Shown: positions 36,380 to 44,384 of the stretch, in pieces | Numbering within the stretch: position 1 is the first letter of the stretch | Layout of the letters: the number at the start of each line of letters is the position of its first letter | Made by a program: the position numbers and the translations under genes | Assembly (NCBI GenBank): GCA_021413735.1 | Contig: JAIOPV010000016.1 | Span: forward strand, 1-64,000 | DNA from: Planctomycetota bacterium | GTDB lineage: Bacteria > Planctomycetota > Planctomycetia > Gemmatales > Gemmataceae | Length of the DNA: 64,000 bases | Direction of reading: 5' to 3' | The notes under the pieces: model-generated | Database searches by the model: none | Seen by the model: the letters and a program-made list of their open reading frames with translations, nothing else | What the model was told of the DNA's origin: nothing

Positions 36380-36970
36380 ATGACCGAACTGGACTGGCTG
36401 AAAGGTAGGAACCCTGTCCTGTTGTTTCGACACCTCCAGGGCCGCATTACTGAGCGTAAGTTGCGATTATTTGCTGCTGCCGCCTTGAACACGATGAAAG
36501 AGCGAGATCAGGATTCTATCGCCCGCTATGAAGTCGCAGAACGCTTCGCAGACGGGTTGTTGACGGTGAGCGAGCTTCGTAAGGCGTGGCCGGCCATGCG
36601 GACCGACAACCCTGCCACAGCACCCGAACTCGCATACGATTGGGCCGAAGTGGTCGTGATGGCAAAAGACCGAGGGTACTACGGCGGCTCCTTCCCCATC
36701 CTTTCGCAACCACTGGTCAGCCATCTCCTCCGAGAGGTTGTAGGTAACCCCTTTCAACCTGTGACGCTCTTACCGTCATGGCGTACTGACACTGCGTTGG
36801 CTCTGGGCCGTCAGAGGTACGAGTCTCGTGACTTCTCTGCGATGCCGATCCTCGCCGATGCCCTTCAAGATGCCGGCTGCGACAACACCGATATTCTCGA
36901 TCATTGCCGCAGTGATCGACCGCACGTTCGAGGATGCTGGGTAATCGATTTACTCCTCGGGAAGGAGTAA
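36380..36970 (+). CDS. ADALQDAG-family protein
   Basis: A 196-residue member after CAGAGGCGGAC: MTELDWLKGRNPVLLFRHLQ, TERKLRLFAAAALNTMKERD, a variable middle (WPAMRTDNPATAPELAYDWA), then LREVVGNPFQPVTLLPSWRT, LGRQRYESRDFSAMPILADA, LQDAGCDNTDILDHCRSD and HVRGCWVIDLLLGKE. Three units (36380, 36974, 37633) follow head-to-tail with gaps of 2-3 bases, an operon-like trio. A promoter-like GGCGTGGTAAACTGACC lies at 36343. Confidence 0.72.
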   Translation: MTELDWLKGRNPVLLFRHLQGRITERKLRLFAAAALNTMKERDQDSIARYEVAERFADGLLTVSELRKAWPAMRTDNPATAPELAYDWAEVVVMAKDRGYYGGSFPILSQPLVSHLLREVVGNPFQPVTLLPSWRTDTALALGRQRYESRDFSAMPILADALQDAGCDNTDILDHCRSDRPHVRGCWVIDLLLGKE

Positions 36971-36973
36971 GCC

Positions 36974-37630
36974 GTGACCGAACAAGAGTGGCTTACGGCG
37001 ACCGACCCGACGCCGATGCTTCGTTTCATAAAAGGGAAGACAAGCAACCGGAAATTGCGGTTATTTGCAGTGGCTTGCTGCCGCCGGATCGAGCGGTTCA
37101 TCTACCCGCCCTGGCATGGGGTGTTGGAAGCCGCCGAGCAAGTCGCCGATGGGGTAATCCGACACGATGAACTCCTGGCCATTCGTGTCGGTGCAGACCC
37201 GGTTCATGATGGGACGATGGCAGTCGAGGCCGCCGCCATGACCGACCATTTCCCGATTAACAATGCTGATGATGCGGCGGGGTACGCTGCCCAAGCTGTT
37301 GCCAGAGAGGTAGTGCCGGGATATCCAGAGAACCTCGCTGCCTGGCAGGCGGCACGAGGATGTGAGGAAGGGGCTCAGTCCACTGTACTCCGTGACATCC
37401 TCGGCAACCCGTTCCACCCCGTCATCGTCGTTCCCATGTGGCTTACCTCAACCGTCGTGGTGCTTGCCCGCCAGATGTACGAATCTCGTGACTTCTCTGC
37501 GATGCCGATTCTCGCTGACGCACTTCAGGACGCCGGTTGCGACAACGACGACGTACTGAACCACTGTCGAAATCCGGGATCGCATGTTCGGGGATGTTGG
37601 GTAATCGATTTACTCCTCGGGAAGGAATAG
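36974..37630 (+). CDS. ADALQDAG-family protein, second of tandem trio
   Basis: A 218-residue member starting at GTG 36974 (VTEQEWLTATDPTPMLRFIK), four bases after the upstream stop begins. The AAGGAG that serves as ribosome site is part of the upstream GKE* codons. It has NRKLRLFAVACCRRIERFIY, a variable middle (EAAAMTDHFPINNADDAAGY), VLRDILGNPFHPVIVVPMWL and ADALQDAGCDNDDVLNHCRN, HVRGCWVIDLLLGKE. Confidence 0.72.
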   Translation: MTEQEWLTATDPTPMLRFIKGKTSNRKLRLFAVACCRRIERFIYPPWHGVLEAAEQVADGVIRHDELLAIRVGADPVHDGTMAVEAAAMTDHFPINNADDAAGYAAQAVAREVVPGYPENLAAWQAARGCEEGAQSTVLRDILGNPFHPVIVVPMWLTSTVVVLARQMYESRDFSAMPILADALQDAGCDNDDVLNHCRNPGSHVRGCWVIDLLLGKE

Positions 37631-37632
37631 CC

Positions 37633-38376
37633 ATGACTGAACCAGAATGGCTTGCAGCGATCAACCCGACGCCGATGCTTGAGTTTCTGAAGGGGACAAC
37701 AAGCGAGAGGAAGTTGCGTCTCTTTGCCTGTGCGTGCTGCCGCCGCATTTGGTCTGCACTGAAGAGAGGTGGTAGTCGAAAGGCGGTTGAGGTCTGTGAG
37801 GTGTACGCTGACAACCTGACCACAAGCGAGAAGTTGCAATCGGCTCACGAAAATGCCCATGATGCGTTTGCCCGTGTTCAGTGGGCGGCAGAGAGCGATG
37901 AGGAAACAACTCCGGCGAGAGCAGCTATCTACTTGGGCGAAGGAGCAGAGTTTCATCCTGGACTAGTTGCGGACGAAGCTGCGGCGACATTCGGAGTGAA
38001 GGCCAGAGAACGGGATTTCAAACGTCGCAAAAGGGCTGCCGACGCTAAGGGGCAGGAAGCACCGATCTGGGACCAGTACGACGCTATCTATCGTGCGGCA
38101 CAGGCAGAAGAAGCACGAGTACAATCTAACCTGTTACGCTGCGTCATCGGCAATCCGTTTCGCCCCATCCTCGTTAATCCTTCGTGGCTCACGTCCACCG
38201 TTGTCTCACTCGCCCGTGGCATCTACGACGAGAAGGCCTTCGACCGGATGCCCATACTAGCCGACGCCCTCCAGGACGCCGGTTGCGACAACACCGCCAT
38301 CCTCGATCACTGTCGGGCACCGGGACCGCATGTCCGGGGTTGTTGCGTCCTCGACCTGATCCTCGGCAATTCGTAA
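37633..38376 (+). CDS. ADALQDAG-family protein, third of tandem trio
   Basis: A 247-residue, longer member: MTEPEWLAAINPTPMLEFLK, SERKLRLFACACCRRIWSAL, an inserted middle of ~95 residues with basic helix (ATFGVKARERDFKRRKRAAD, EAPIWDQYDAIYRAAQAEEA), then LLRCVIGNPFRPILVNPSWL, RGIYDEKAFDRMPILADALQ, DAGCDNTAILDHCRAPGPHV, RGCCVLDLILGNS. The final GNS differs from the usual GKE, so no downstream copy is immediately coupled. Confidence 0.72.
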   Translation: MTEPEWLAAINPTPMLEFLKGTTSERKLRLFACACCRRIWSALKRGGSRKAVEVCEVYADNLTTSEKLQSAHENAHDAFARVQWAAESDEETTPARAAIYLGEGAEFHPGLVADEAAATFGVKARERDFKRRKRAADAKGQEAPIWDQYDAIYRAAQAEEARVQSNLLRCVIGNPFRPILVNPSWLTSTVVSLARGIYDEKAFDRMPILADALQDAGCDNTAILDHCRAPGPHVRGCCVLDLILGNS

Positions 38377-38385
38377 CCTTCAGTC

Positions 38386-38470
38386 TGCCACGCCCCGGAA
38401 CACGAGCAGGAGCAGCCGTCGCAAATGGAATAGGCGTGAGTACGGAAAGGATCACGACCGGTTGACTCAG
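38386..38470 (+). repeat. Intergenic module copy (CGCCCCGGAACACGAGCAGG type)
   Basis: CCACGCCCCGGAACACGAGC, AGGAGCAGCCGTCGCAAATG, then GAATAGGCGTGAGTACGG and AAAGGATCACGACC. A close copy lies at 39171-39260, a divergent copy at 31420-31480, and fragments follow the gene ends near 30281 and 39976. It precedes the SUKH gene at 38528. Confidence 0.75.
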
Positions 38471-38527
38471 GTTAGGCGTTTCAGCGGTGTCAGCACAAGC
38501 ATGAAGTCGGGGCCAAAAGGTGTTGCA

Positions 38528-39118
38528 ATGCACGACAGGTGGGATACGTTCTTCAGTTCGATTACTTGCTTGCCAGCTGACGGTGTCTCGCATGCTCCCG
38601 GTCAGAAAGATTTTCAGCGGTTTGAAGCAAAGTACGGCATGGTTCTGCCGCAAAGCTACAGATCGTTTGTCAGCCGATCCGGTCCAGGAGTGTTGGGGGA
38701 TTTGTTCCGCATCGCTGCCCCAGGCTACGGCGGCATGGGCCACTGGTTCGATCTTGACAGATTGAATAGAGAGAGCATTCGGACCGCCCCACCCGAGTAC
38801 ATCGCTGAGGTTCACTGCCGTGGCTTGGATAGCGACGAGTCTGCGGACATTGTGAAGCAGTTGCAACGGATGGTGTTCTTTTGCACGCTTGAAGCCGAGG
38901 AGTTTATTGGTTGGGACACCCTTGACGAGAGCGATGCCGGACCGAACGAATACGGGATATGCATTGTCCCTCGTATGGGGCCTCCAGTTTACTGCTGTTG
39001 TTCCTTTTATTCCTTTATCTACGACATCTGCATGGGCAGCGGGTTCAAAGAGTTTTTTCACGACGACGAATCGTCCGAGGCAGCATTCAAGAGAAGTCAC
39101 ACCTTCCGTTTGATCTGA
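38528..39118 (+). CDS. SUKH (SMI1/KNR4) family protein
   Basis: A 196-residue protein starting at ATG 38528 (MHDRWDTFFSSITCLPADGV). SUKH pattern: DFQRFEAKYGMVLPQSYRSF then VSRSGPGVLGDLFRIAAPGY, DIVKQLQRMVFFCTLEAEEF, IGWDTLDES and YDICMGSGFKEFFHDDES. A possible immunity function is suggested by the family; no toxin is adjacent. Confidence 0.78.
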   Translation: MHDRWDTFFSSITCLPADGVSHAPGQKDFQRFEAKYGMVLPQSYRSFVSRSGPGVLGDLFRIAAPGYGGMGHWFDLDRLNRESIRTAPPEYIAEVHCRGLDSDESADIVKQLQRMVFFCTLEAEEFIGWDTLDESDAGPNEYGICIVPRMGPPVYCCCSFYSFIYDICMGSGFKEFFHDDESSEAAFKRSHTFRLI

Positions 39119-39170
39119 GTCGCACCTCAGCGATGCGTTGCCTCAGAACCGGCCACTTGTGACGCTCACG

Positions 39171-39260
39171 CCGCAACGCCCCGGAACACGAGCAGGAGCA
39201 GCCTTCGCAAATGGGATAGGCGTGAGTACGAAAAGGATCGTGGTCGGCTAAAATCAGGGT
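39171..39260 (+). repeat. Intergenic module copy with -10-like end
   Basis: CCGCAACGCCCCGGAACACG, AGCAGGAGCAGCCTTCGCAA, ATGGGATAGGCGTGAGTACG, then AAAAGGATCGTGG and TCGGCTAAAATCAGG. The TCGGCTAAAATC end resembles a -10 region 25-30 bases before the next gene. Confidence 0.75.
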
Positions 39261-39284
39261 GGGCAGGCCGCAGCGGAGCACATC

Positions 39285-39976
39285 GTGACCGAACAAGAGT
39301 GGTTGATGTGTACCGACCCAACCCTGATGCTGGAGTTTCTTCGAGGTCGTCTAGGTGACCGTCAGAGTCGGCTCCTGATGTTCCAATTCGCCCACGAACT
39401 ACTGGCCTGGCATCACGATGCCCCCACTCGGGAGGTCGTCACGATTCTGGATCGTTATGCCGAGGGGGGCTTTGCGGGTGGGGAATTACACGACGCACTC
39501 CGGCCGTTTGCAGCATCGTGTCAGGTGCTGGCCGACGAAGGGTACCCCTGGCCCGTTCAGGATGCTCATCCTCTTCATGCCCACGTCGAGTCTGCCGCCC
39601 TGTGGCTCATCCGGCGGTTCCTCCCGCCCGAGATGACCGTCTCCAGCCTCTCCGACCTGAGTGGGCTGCGGCTGTCCCCAAAAGACGCTGACACGCTCGA
39701 CTACTTCCGGTGGCTTGTCTGCACAAGACCCTTCGGGACGTAGTGGGGATCGCCACGTTCCGCCACGTCCCCTTCGAGGCAGCGTGGCGAACGTCCACGG
39801 TCGCCGCCACTGCCGAAGGCATCTACGCTGACCGTGCCTTTGACCGGCTGCCGATCATGGCAGACGCCCTTCAGGATGCGGGATGCGACAACGCCGACAT
39901 CCTGAACCACAGTCGGAGCGGGGGGCTGCACGTCCGTGGCTGCTGGGTGATCGACCTGATCCTCGGGAAGTCTTAA
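39285..39976 (+). pseudogene. ADALQDAG-family gene with a frameshift
   Basis: The 5' part (39285-39743) encodes MTEQEWLMCTDPTLMLEFLR and an atypical middle (LHDALRPFAASCQVLADEGY). The 3' part (39710-39976) encodes LHKTLRDVVGIATFRHVPFE, AWRTSTVAATAEGIYADRAF, DRLPIMADALQDAGCDNADI and HVRGCWVIDLILGKS. The two parts need a change of frame within 39710-39743, so either it is a broken gene or two overlapping proteins; the former is more likely. Confidence 0.7.
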
Positions 39977-40151
39977 CTTTCGGCGGCCACCCCCCGAAAC
40001 ACCACGAGAAAGAGCGTGCTAACAGGGGCTATCGCCCTTGACGGTCGAACAGATGTAATAGCCACCCTATCGGAACTTTCTCACCTGCACCGGGTTCGGC
40101 GTGTGGTAGTATCGGAAGAATTTCGAGAGTTCACGCAATGCGAGGGCAACA

Positions 40152-40979
40152 ATGTCACGGTTGATGCTCTGCGGGCTGATGTCGTGGCTGATCCTGGGTT
40201 CGCCAGCAGTGGGACATGGTGACGACGCCGAAGAGAAGGCAGTCGCTAACGTCGAGAAGTTCGGAGTGAGTATTATCCGGAAAGAGAAACTGCCGGGTAA
40301 ACCCGTAATTTCGTTGAACTTCAACACGAACAAGGTGACTAACGGAGGATTAACTGATGAGCGGTTGAAAGAACTGGCCCCGTTGAAGAACCTTGAGTAC
40401 CTGCTTCTTGGAGGGAATCCAGTCACAGACGGAGGACTGAAGGAACTCGCCCCCCTCAAGAAGCTGAGGGTACTCAATTTAGCACGAACGAAGGTGACAG
40501 ACGGAGGGCTGAAGGAACTCGCCACACTCGACAATCTGGAGGAACTCCTGCTGGATGACACCAAGGTAACGGATGTGGGATTGAAGGAACTTGCCCCTCT
40601 GAAAAAGCTCACCTCGCTCCACCTCAGCGGCCCACAGATGACAGACCGAGCCCTTGCAGTCTTGCACGAAATCAATTTGCTTCATGCTTTCACGGGTGCA
40701 AAGACTGTGACCAGTCAGCGTCCTTCCAAAATCGAAGATGTAATTATCGTTTCCCTCAGTGGAACTCAGGTCACCGATGCAGGTTTGAAGGAACTCGTAG
40801 CCTTCAAGAATTTCACCGCTCTTTACTTGAGCGAGACTAACGTGACGGATGCGGGTTTAAAGAACCTTGCCTTGCTCAAAAAGCTCACCTACCTCGAACT
40901 GAAACGCACTAAGGCAACCAACACCGGCGTGAAGGAACTCCAAATGGCGTTGCCAAAGTGCGAAATCGTAACGGAATAA
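40152..40979 (+). CDS. Secreted LRR protein (short paralogue)
   Basis: A 275-residue protein with signal MSRLMLCGLMSWLILGSPAV and about seven LRRs (TDGGLKELAPLKKLRVLNLA; VTDAGLKELVAFKNFTALYL). It starts like the larger LRR gene at 850 (DDAEEKAVANVEKFG; KLPGKPVISLNFN). An insertion of ~30 residues (ALAVLHEINLLHAFTGAKTV) interrupts the repeat. Probably exported; partner unknown. Confidence 0.82.
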   Translation: MSRLMLCGLMSWLILGSPAVGHGDDAEEKAVANVEKFGVSIIRKEKLPGKPVISLNFNTNKVTNGGLTDERLKELAPLKNLEYLLLGGNPVTDGGLKELAPLKKLRVLNLARTKVTDGGLKELATLDNLEELLLDDTKVTDVGLKELAPLKKLTSLHLSGPQMTDRALAVLHEINLLHAFTGAKTVTSQRPSKIEDVIIVSLSGTQVTDAGLKELVAFKNFTALYLSETNVTDAGLKNLALLKKLTYLELKRTKATNTGVKELQMALPKCEIVTE

Positions 40980-41136
40980 GGCGAATTCGGACACATTCCC
41001 ATCTCAGAGGTTCCCCCTACTCCACTACACGTCTTGGTTTCGCCTGCTCGGGTTGCTCGCTTTGTTCGTGCCGGTCGCCACGTCGCCTCGAACGTCTTGA
41101 TCTTCTTGGTGAGTTTTTCCCCGTACTGCACGCACT

Positions 41137-41343
41137 CCACCTGCTCCCAACCGCTCTCGTGTCCTGCCGGTTTCGCTTGCACGGCACATGTACGAGTCAC
41201 GGGACTTCTCCACGATGCCGATTCTCGCAGATGCCTTTCAGGACGCCGGGTGTGATGAACCGGCTGTCCTCGAGCACTGTCGTTGTGGAGGACCGCATGT
41301 GCGGGGCTGTTTCGTTGTCGATCTGCTGTTGGGGAAGGAATGA
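41137..41343 (+). pseudogene. Orphan C-terminal module, ADALQDAG family
   Basis: The open frame ends PVSLARHMYESRDFSTMPIL, then ADAFQDAGCDEPAVLEHCRC and HVRGCFVVDLLLGKE, stopping at TGA 41343. No start or N-terminal module; the preceding sequence (41034-41136) is unrelated. Like the orphan at 32440 it sits immediately before a new family start (41347). Confidence 0.75.
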
Positions 41344-41346
41344 GCC

Positions 41347-41562
41347 ATGACAAAGGAGGAATGGCTTGCTGAGACTTTTCCTAATTCTCTGCTCGCCATG
41401 CTCCCGCTCTCTGCAAGTGACCGCAAGTGCAGATTGTTGGCATGTGCGTGTATACGGAAAGAATGCCCGGTACCCAGAGAGTTGGGCTGCGAATTGGCAG
41501 TGAATTCTGGAGAAAAGATGGCTGACGGGCAACTAGCCCTTAAACAAGCGAATCGTCTCTGA
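41347..41562 (+). pseudogene. ADALQDAG-family gene, N-terminal part only
   Basis: MTKEEWLAETFPNSLLAMLP, LSASDRKCRLLACACIRKEC, then a stop at 41562. The C-terminal module is missing. It follows the orphan C-terminal module by 3 bases and lies ~150 bases before the IS1380 element; the break is not at the IS end, so the truncation may be separate. A minus-strand open frame (41540-41659) with a strong AGGAGGTGAGC site overlaps the end. Confidence 0.6.
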
Positions 41563-41712
41563 TCGCGGTTGGACTTCCTCGCCCAGACCCGTGCCAACGG
41601 AATCGCGTGACGGTGCCCTCGGTGGCCCGTCTGTTGTGCTCGCGGCTCTCGTTGTTCACGCTCACCTCCTTTCTGCGAACTTGCTCTCGGTGCTTTCATG
41701 GATCGGGACATC

Positions 41713-43361
41713 CAGATCCCGACTTCAGTTTCGCGATTCTCACTGACGCAGCAGCGACACCAGACGAAAGAACGTCATCAGGTACGGGTTCCAGCCCAGC
41801 ACACGCAACACCAGTCGGCGACCACTCTGAATCACCTCGCACGGGATTGTCACAAACTCACTCACAAATGCCTTGAACTCCAGTCGCAACACACGACGTT
41901 TCTCCTCGCGATGTTGTTCCTGCCAGCGGCCCGGCGACACCGGCAGCATCAACGCCCACCACGCCTTCAGATTCCACGCCAACGCCGTCATCACCATCCA
42001 CGCCCCGTTGCTCTCCAAGGTGTTCACCGGAGCTTGCAACGCCCCAACACCAGCATGCAACTGGGCCAACAAGTTCTCCTGGTTGCAACGATCGTTCGCC
42101 TCAAACACGATCTCCTCGGCCGTCCGGTTCCGATCATTGGTGATGTAGAAGAAGAAGCGTTCCTTGGGGAACAACACCTGCTCGCCCTTCTCCTTTGAGA
42201 TGTTCTTGCGGATCACCACCATGCGATACGTCTTCGCACACGCGGTTGGCCGGTAGTCGAACTCGGCCACTTCCTCCGACTTCAACCGCAGCACGTCGAA
42301 CTTTCGCTCGCGAACGATCCGGTCCTTCACCTTCTCTGGCCGCTCGCGAGGTTGCGTCTTCACTTCGTATCGGGCCGGGCGTTGCAATGGCTTCCAGGCA
42401 GTTGCTGGCAAGGCTTCCGCCACTTCGGTGAGGTTCGATCTGGCGTCGTAGCCGAAGATGAACTGCACGCCCGGCAAGCCATCCCAGAGGTCGAGGTGCT
42501 GCGTCTGGGAGAAGTCGGTGTCGCCCCGCAGAACGATGCTGCGAAACCCCGCTTGCAGGCACAGCCAGATCGCCTGATTGACCTGTCCAGAGGCTCCTTC
42601 GTGTGAAGGGCGATTGCCCGGTCGATTCAGCAGACGCAACACTTCGCCGGTCTCGGCCAGACTGACGATCAGAGGATGGTAGCCCCAGGTGCCGTCGTAA
42701 GCGATGTCCATGCCCGCCTTGCACTCGCCGTTGGTTGCGACGAGTGTGCCGTCCATGTCGATGGTAGCCCGGTTGAAAAACGAGCGAGGTTGCTTGGCCC
42801 AGACTTTGCGTCGTGTCTCGTCAATGGCGTCCTGGAGAGAGTCGATGTGCGTTTGGCTGAATCGTCGGCAGAAATCACCAGCAGTGGTGGGATCGGGGAT
42901 GCGGCGTGCCCCGAGAGCATCGAGGAAGGCTTCATCGTTGCGACGCAGTTCGATGTCTTGAAGGCAGGTGCCGTGGCAAAGTGCGTTGTAAGCGATGTTG
43001 AGAACGTGGTCGGACTCGTGATAAGGCAAATGGATCTTGAGGAGGTGAAGTCGCTGGTCGATGGCCTGTGGCAACCCGAGTTGATGTGCGAGCATGTGGA
43101 TGACCCCGATGCCGCCGTGAGCGATGGCTCGGTGCCGGTGCGAGACATCGTAGTCAATGGGTCGACCGGAGAGGACGGGTCGAAACGTGGCCGTGTCGTG
43201 TGTGTTGTCGAGTCGTCGCTGGATTCGGGACTTGCGTGTGCGGAACCAGGAGCGGAAAATCGTTTTCACTCGAAATCCTTGGTTGGGTCTGGTGGTGTGG
43301 GATGCGTCTACATCCACAAACCCCAGAAACCGCTGAGGATTTCGAGCTTTTTTGGGATCGC
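41713..43361 (-). mobile_element. IS1380-family insertion sequence
   Basis: About 1.65 kb, the normal length of this family. Imperfect ends were noted: ATCCCGACTTCAGTTTCG at 41716 and TTTTTTGGGATCG near 43359, read in from both sides as GATCCC...TCG...ATTCTCA. Target-site duplication was not resolved. It carries one complete transposase on the minus strand. Confidence 0.75.
41740..43269 (-). CDS. IS1380-family DDE transposase
   Basis: A 509-residue transposase, GTG start at 43269 after CAAGGATTTCGA. Diagnostic parts: TIDMDGTLVATNGECKAGMD (first catalytic Asp), GTWGYHPLIVSLAETGEVL, RLLNRPGNRPSHEGASGQ, SIVLRGDTDFSQTQHLDLW (second Asp) and ERFFFYITNDRNRTAEEI, EANDRCNQENLLAQLHAG (third acidic Glu). 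Complete and probably active, since no frameshift is seen. Confidence 0.9.
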   Translation of the reverse strand: MKTIFRSWFRTRKSRIQRRLDNTHDTATFRPVLSGRPIDYDVSHRHRAIAHGGIGVIHMLAHQLGLPQAIDQRLHLLKIHLPYHESDHVLNIAYNALCHGTCLQDIELRRNDEAFLDALGARRIPDPTTAGDFCRRFSQTHIDSLQDAIDETRRKVWAKQPRSFFNRATIDMDGTLVATNGECKAGMDIAYDGTWGYHPLIVSLAETGEVLRLLNRPGNRPSHEGASGQVNQAIWLCLQAGFRSIVLRGDTDFSQTQHLDLWDGLPGVQFIFGYDARSNLTEVAEALPATAWKPLQRPARYEVKTQPRERPEKVKDRIVRERKFDVLRLKSEEVAEFDYRPTACAKTYRMVVIRKNISKEKGEQVLFPKERFFFYITNDRNRTAEEIVFEANDRCNQENLLAQLHAGVGALQAPVNTLESNGAWMVMTALAWNLKAWWALMLPVSPGRWQEQHREEKRRVLRLEFKAFVSEFVTIPCEVIQSGRRLVLRVLGWNPYLMTFFRLVSLLRQ

Positions 43362-43517
43362 GTCAAAGAATCAGCCTGAGATCACGCTTGGTTTAGGAGC
43401 GAGTCAAGGAGGGGAAACAGTAAAACTAGAGGTATACGGACAAAAAGACTTAGCTGTACAGACCCAGTTTGACCTCGAAGAAGACATATAACTCCTTACC
43501 AATTATGGACTTGCGTC

Positions 43518-44384
43518 ATGGATTGTAAGTTCACAGCTGTGTCGACGCCCAGGGACGCTCGATCCTTGGCCCAGAGGTCGTCCGTGCTAAAGCGTCTCTT
43601 CCCGAAGAGCGAGCTCGTCAAGGATGCTGATGTCGGGGAGACAGTGTTTCAGGTTCTCAATCTGTGGCGGCGGCGTCTCAATGTTCTGAAGCAGGCCGGC
43701 TGGTCGATGGGCGAGAAGAAGAAGTACGGCTACATGCGGAACTGCCTGCCGTCGTCCGTCGTGATGGAGGCGTCCCGCGTCGTCTACAAGCCCCGCTTCT
43801 GCTGCGTGTCACTGATCTGCCCGTGGTGCTGGATGCGCGAGACGGTGAACAAGACTTGGAACACTGTCGTGGGTGCCATGCAGGCCAACAGCTCGATGTT
43901 CGACAAGGACCAGGTCGGGCCCTATCCGTACAAGCTGCTGGTCGGTACGAGGAACGTGAGCTTCGAGGAGAGTGACAACCAGCCCGCAGCGTGTCTGGAC
44001 CGGGCAGACCGGCTGCTCACCCAGATGAGGAGGAGGTGGTCGGACAACCTGGTCGGTGCGATCTACTTCGGGGTCGTGTCCCCGAGCAAGAACGGCTGGA
44101 CCGTGAGCAATCGTCTTCTCGGACTCGCACACTCTGACTTCAAGGTGCCCGACACGGTCAAGGTGATCGAGCACCCGACCCGGCGGAACGTGGCGGCAGC
44201 CGTGGCCAAGTTCAGTGCGTATCCAGTTGGGATGATGCGGCACGATCCCGAGAGGGTCATCCGCCTTCTCGACGCTCGCTCTTCCTACCGCCTGTACCGG
44301 ACCGTCGGGGTGTTTCGCGCCGGCGGGCGTGTCGTAGGTGACCCAGAGCCCGAAGAGGGGGACCGTGCCATTGATCTGTCGTGA
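43518..44384 (+). CDS. Putative rolling-circle-type Rep-like protein
   Basis: A 288-residue protein. RFCCVSLICPWCWMRETVNK gives a C-x5-CxxC pattern like plasmid Rep finger motifs; then YKLLVGTRNVSFEESDNQPA and RLLTQMRRRW, AIYFGVVSPSKNGWTVSNRL, LGLAHSDFKVPD in the place where Rep proteins have the HxH motif. Here only one His is visible, so the endonuclease site may be altered or the match false. It lies at the left part of the putative element, beside IS1380. Confidence 0.45.
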   Translation: MDCKFTAVSTPRDARSLAQRSSVLKRLFPKSELVKDADVGETVFQVLNLWRRRLNVLKQAGWSMGEKKKYGYMRNCLPSSVVMEASRVVYKPRFCCVSLICPWCWMRETVNKTWNTVVGAMQANSSMFDKDQVGPYPYKLLVGTRNVSFEESDNQPAACLDRADRLLTQMRRRWSDNLVGAIYFGVVSPSKNGWTVSNRLLGLAHSDFKVPDTVKVIEHPTRRNVAAAVAKFSAYPVGMMRHDPERVIRLLDARSSYRLYRTVGVFRAGGRVVGDPEPEEGDRAIDLS

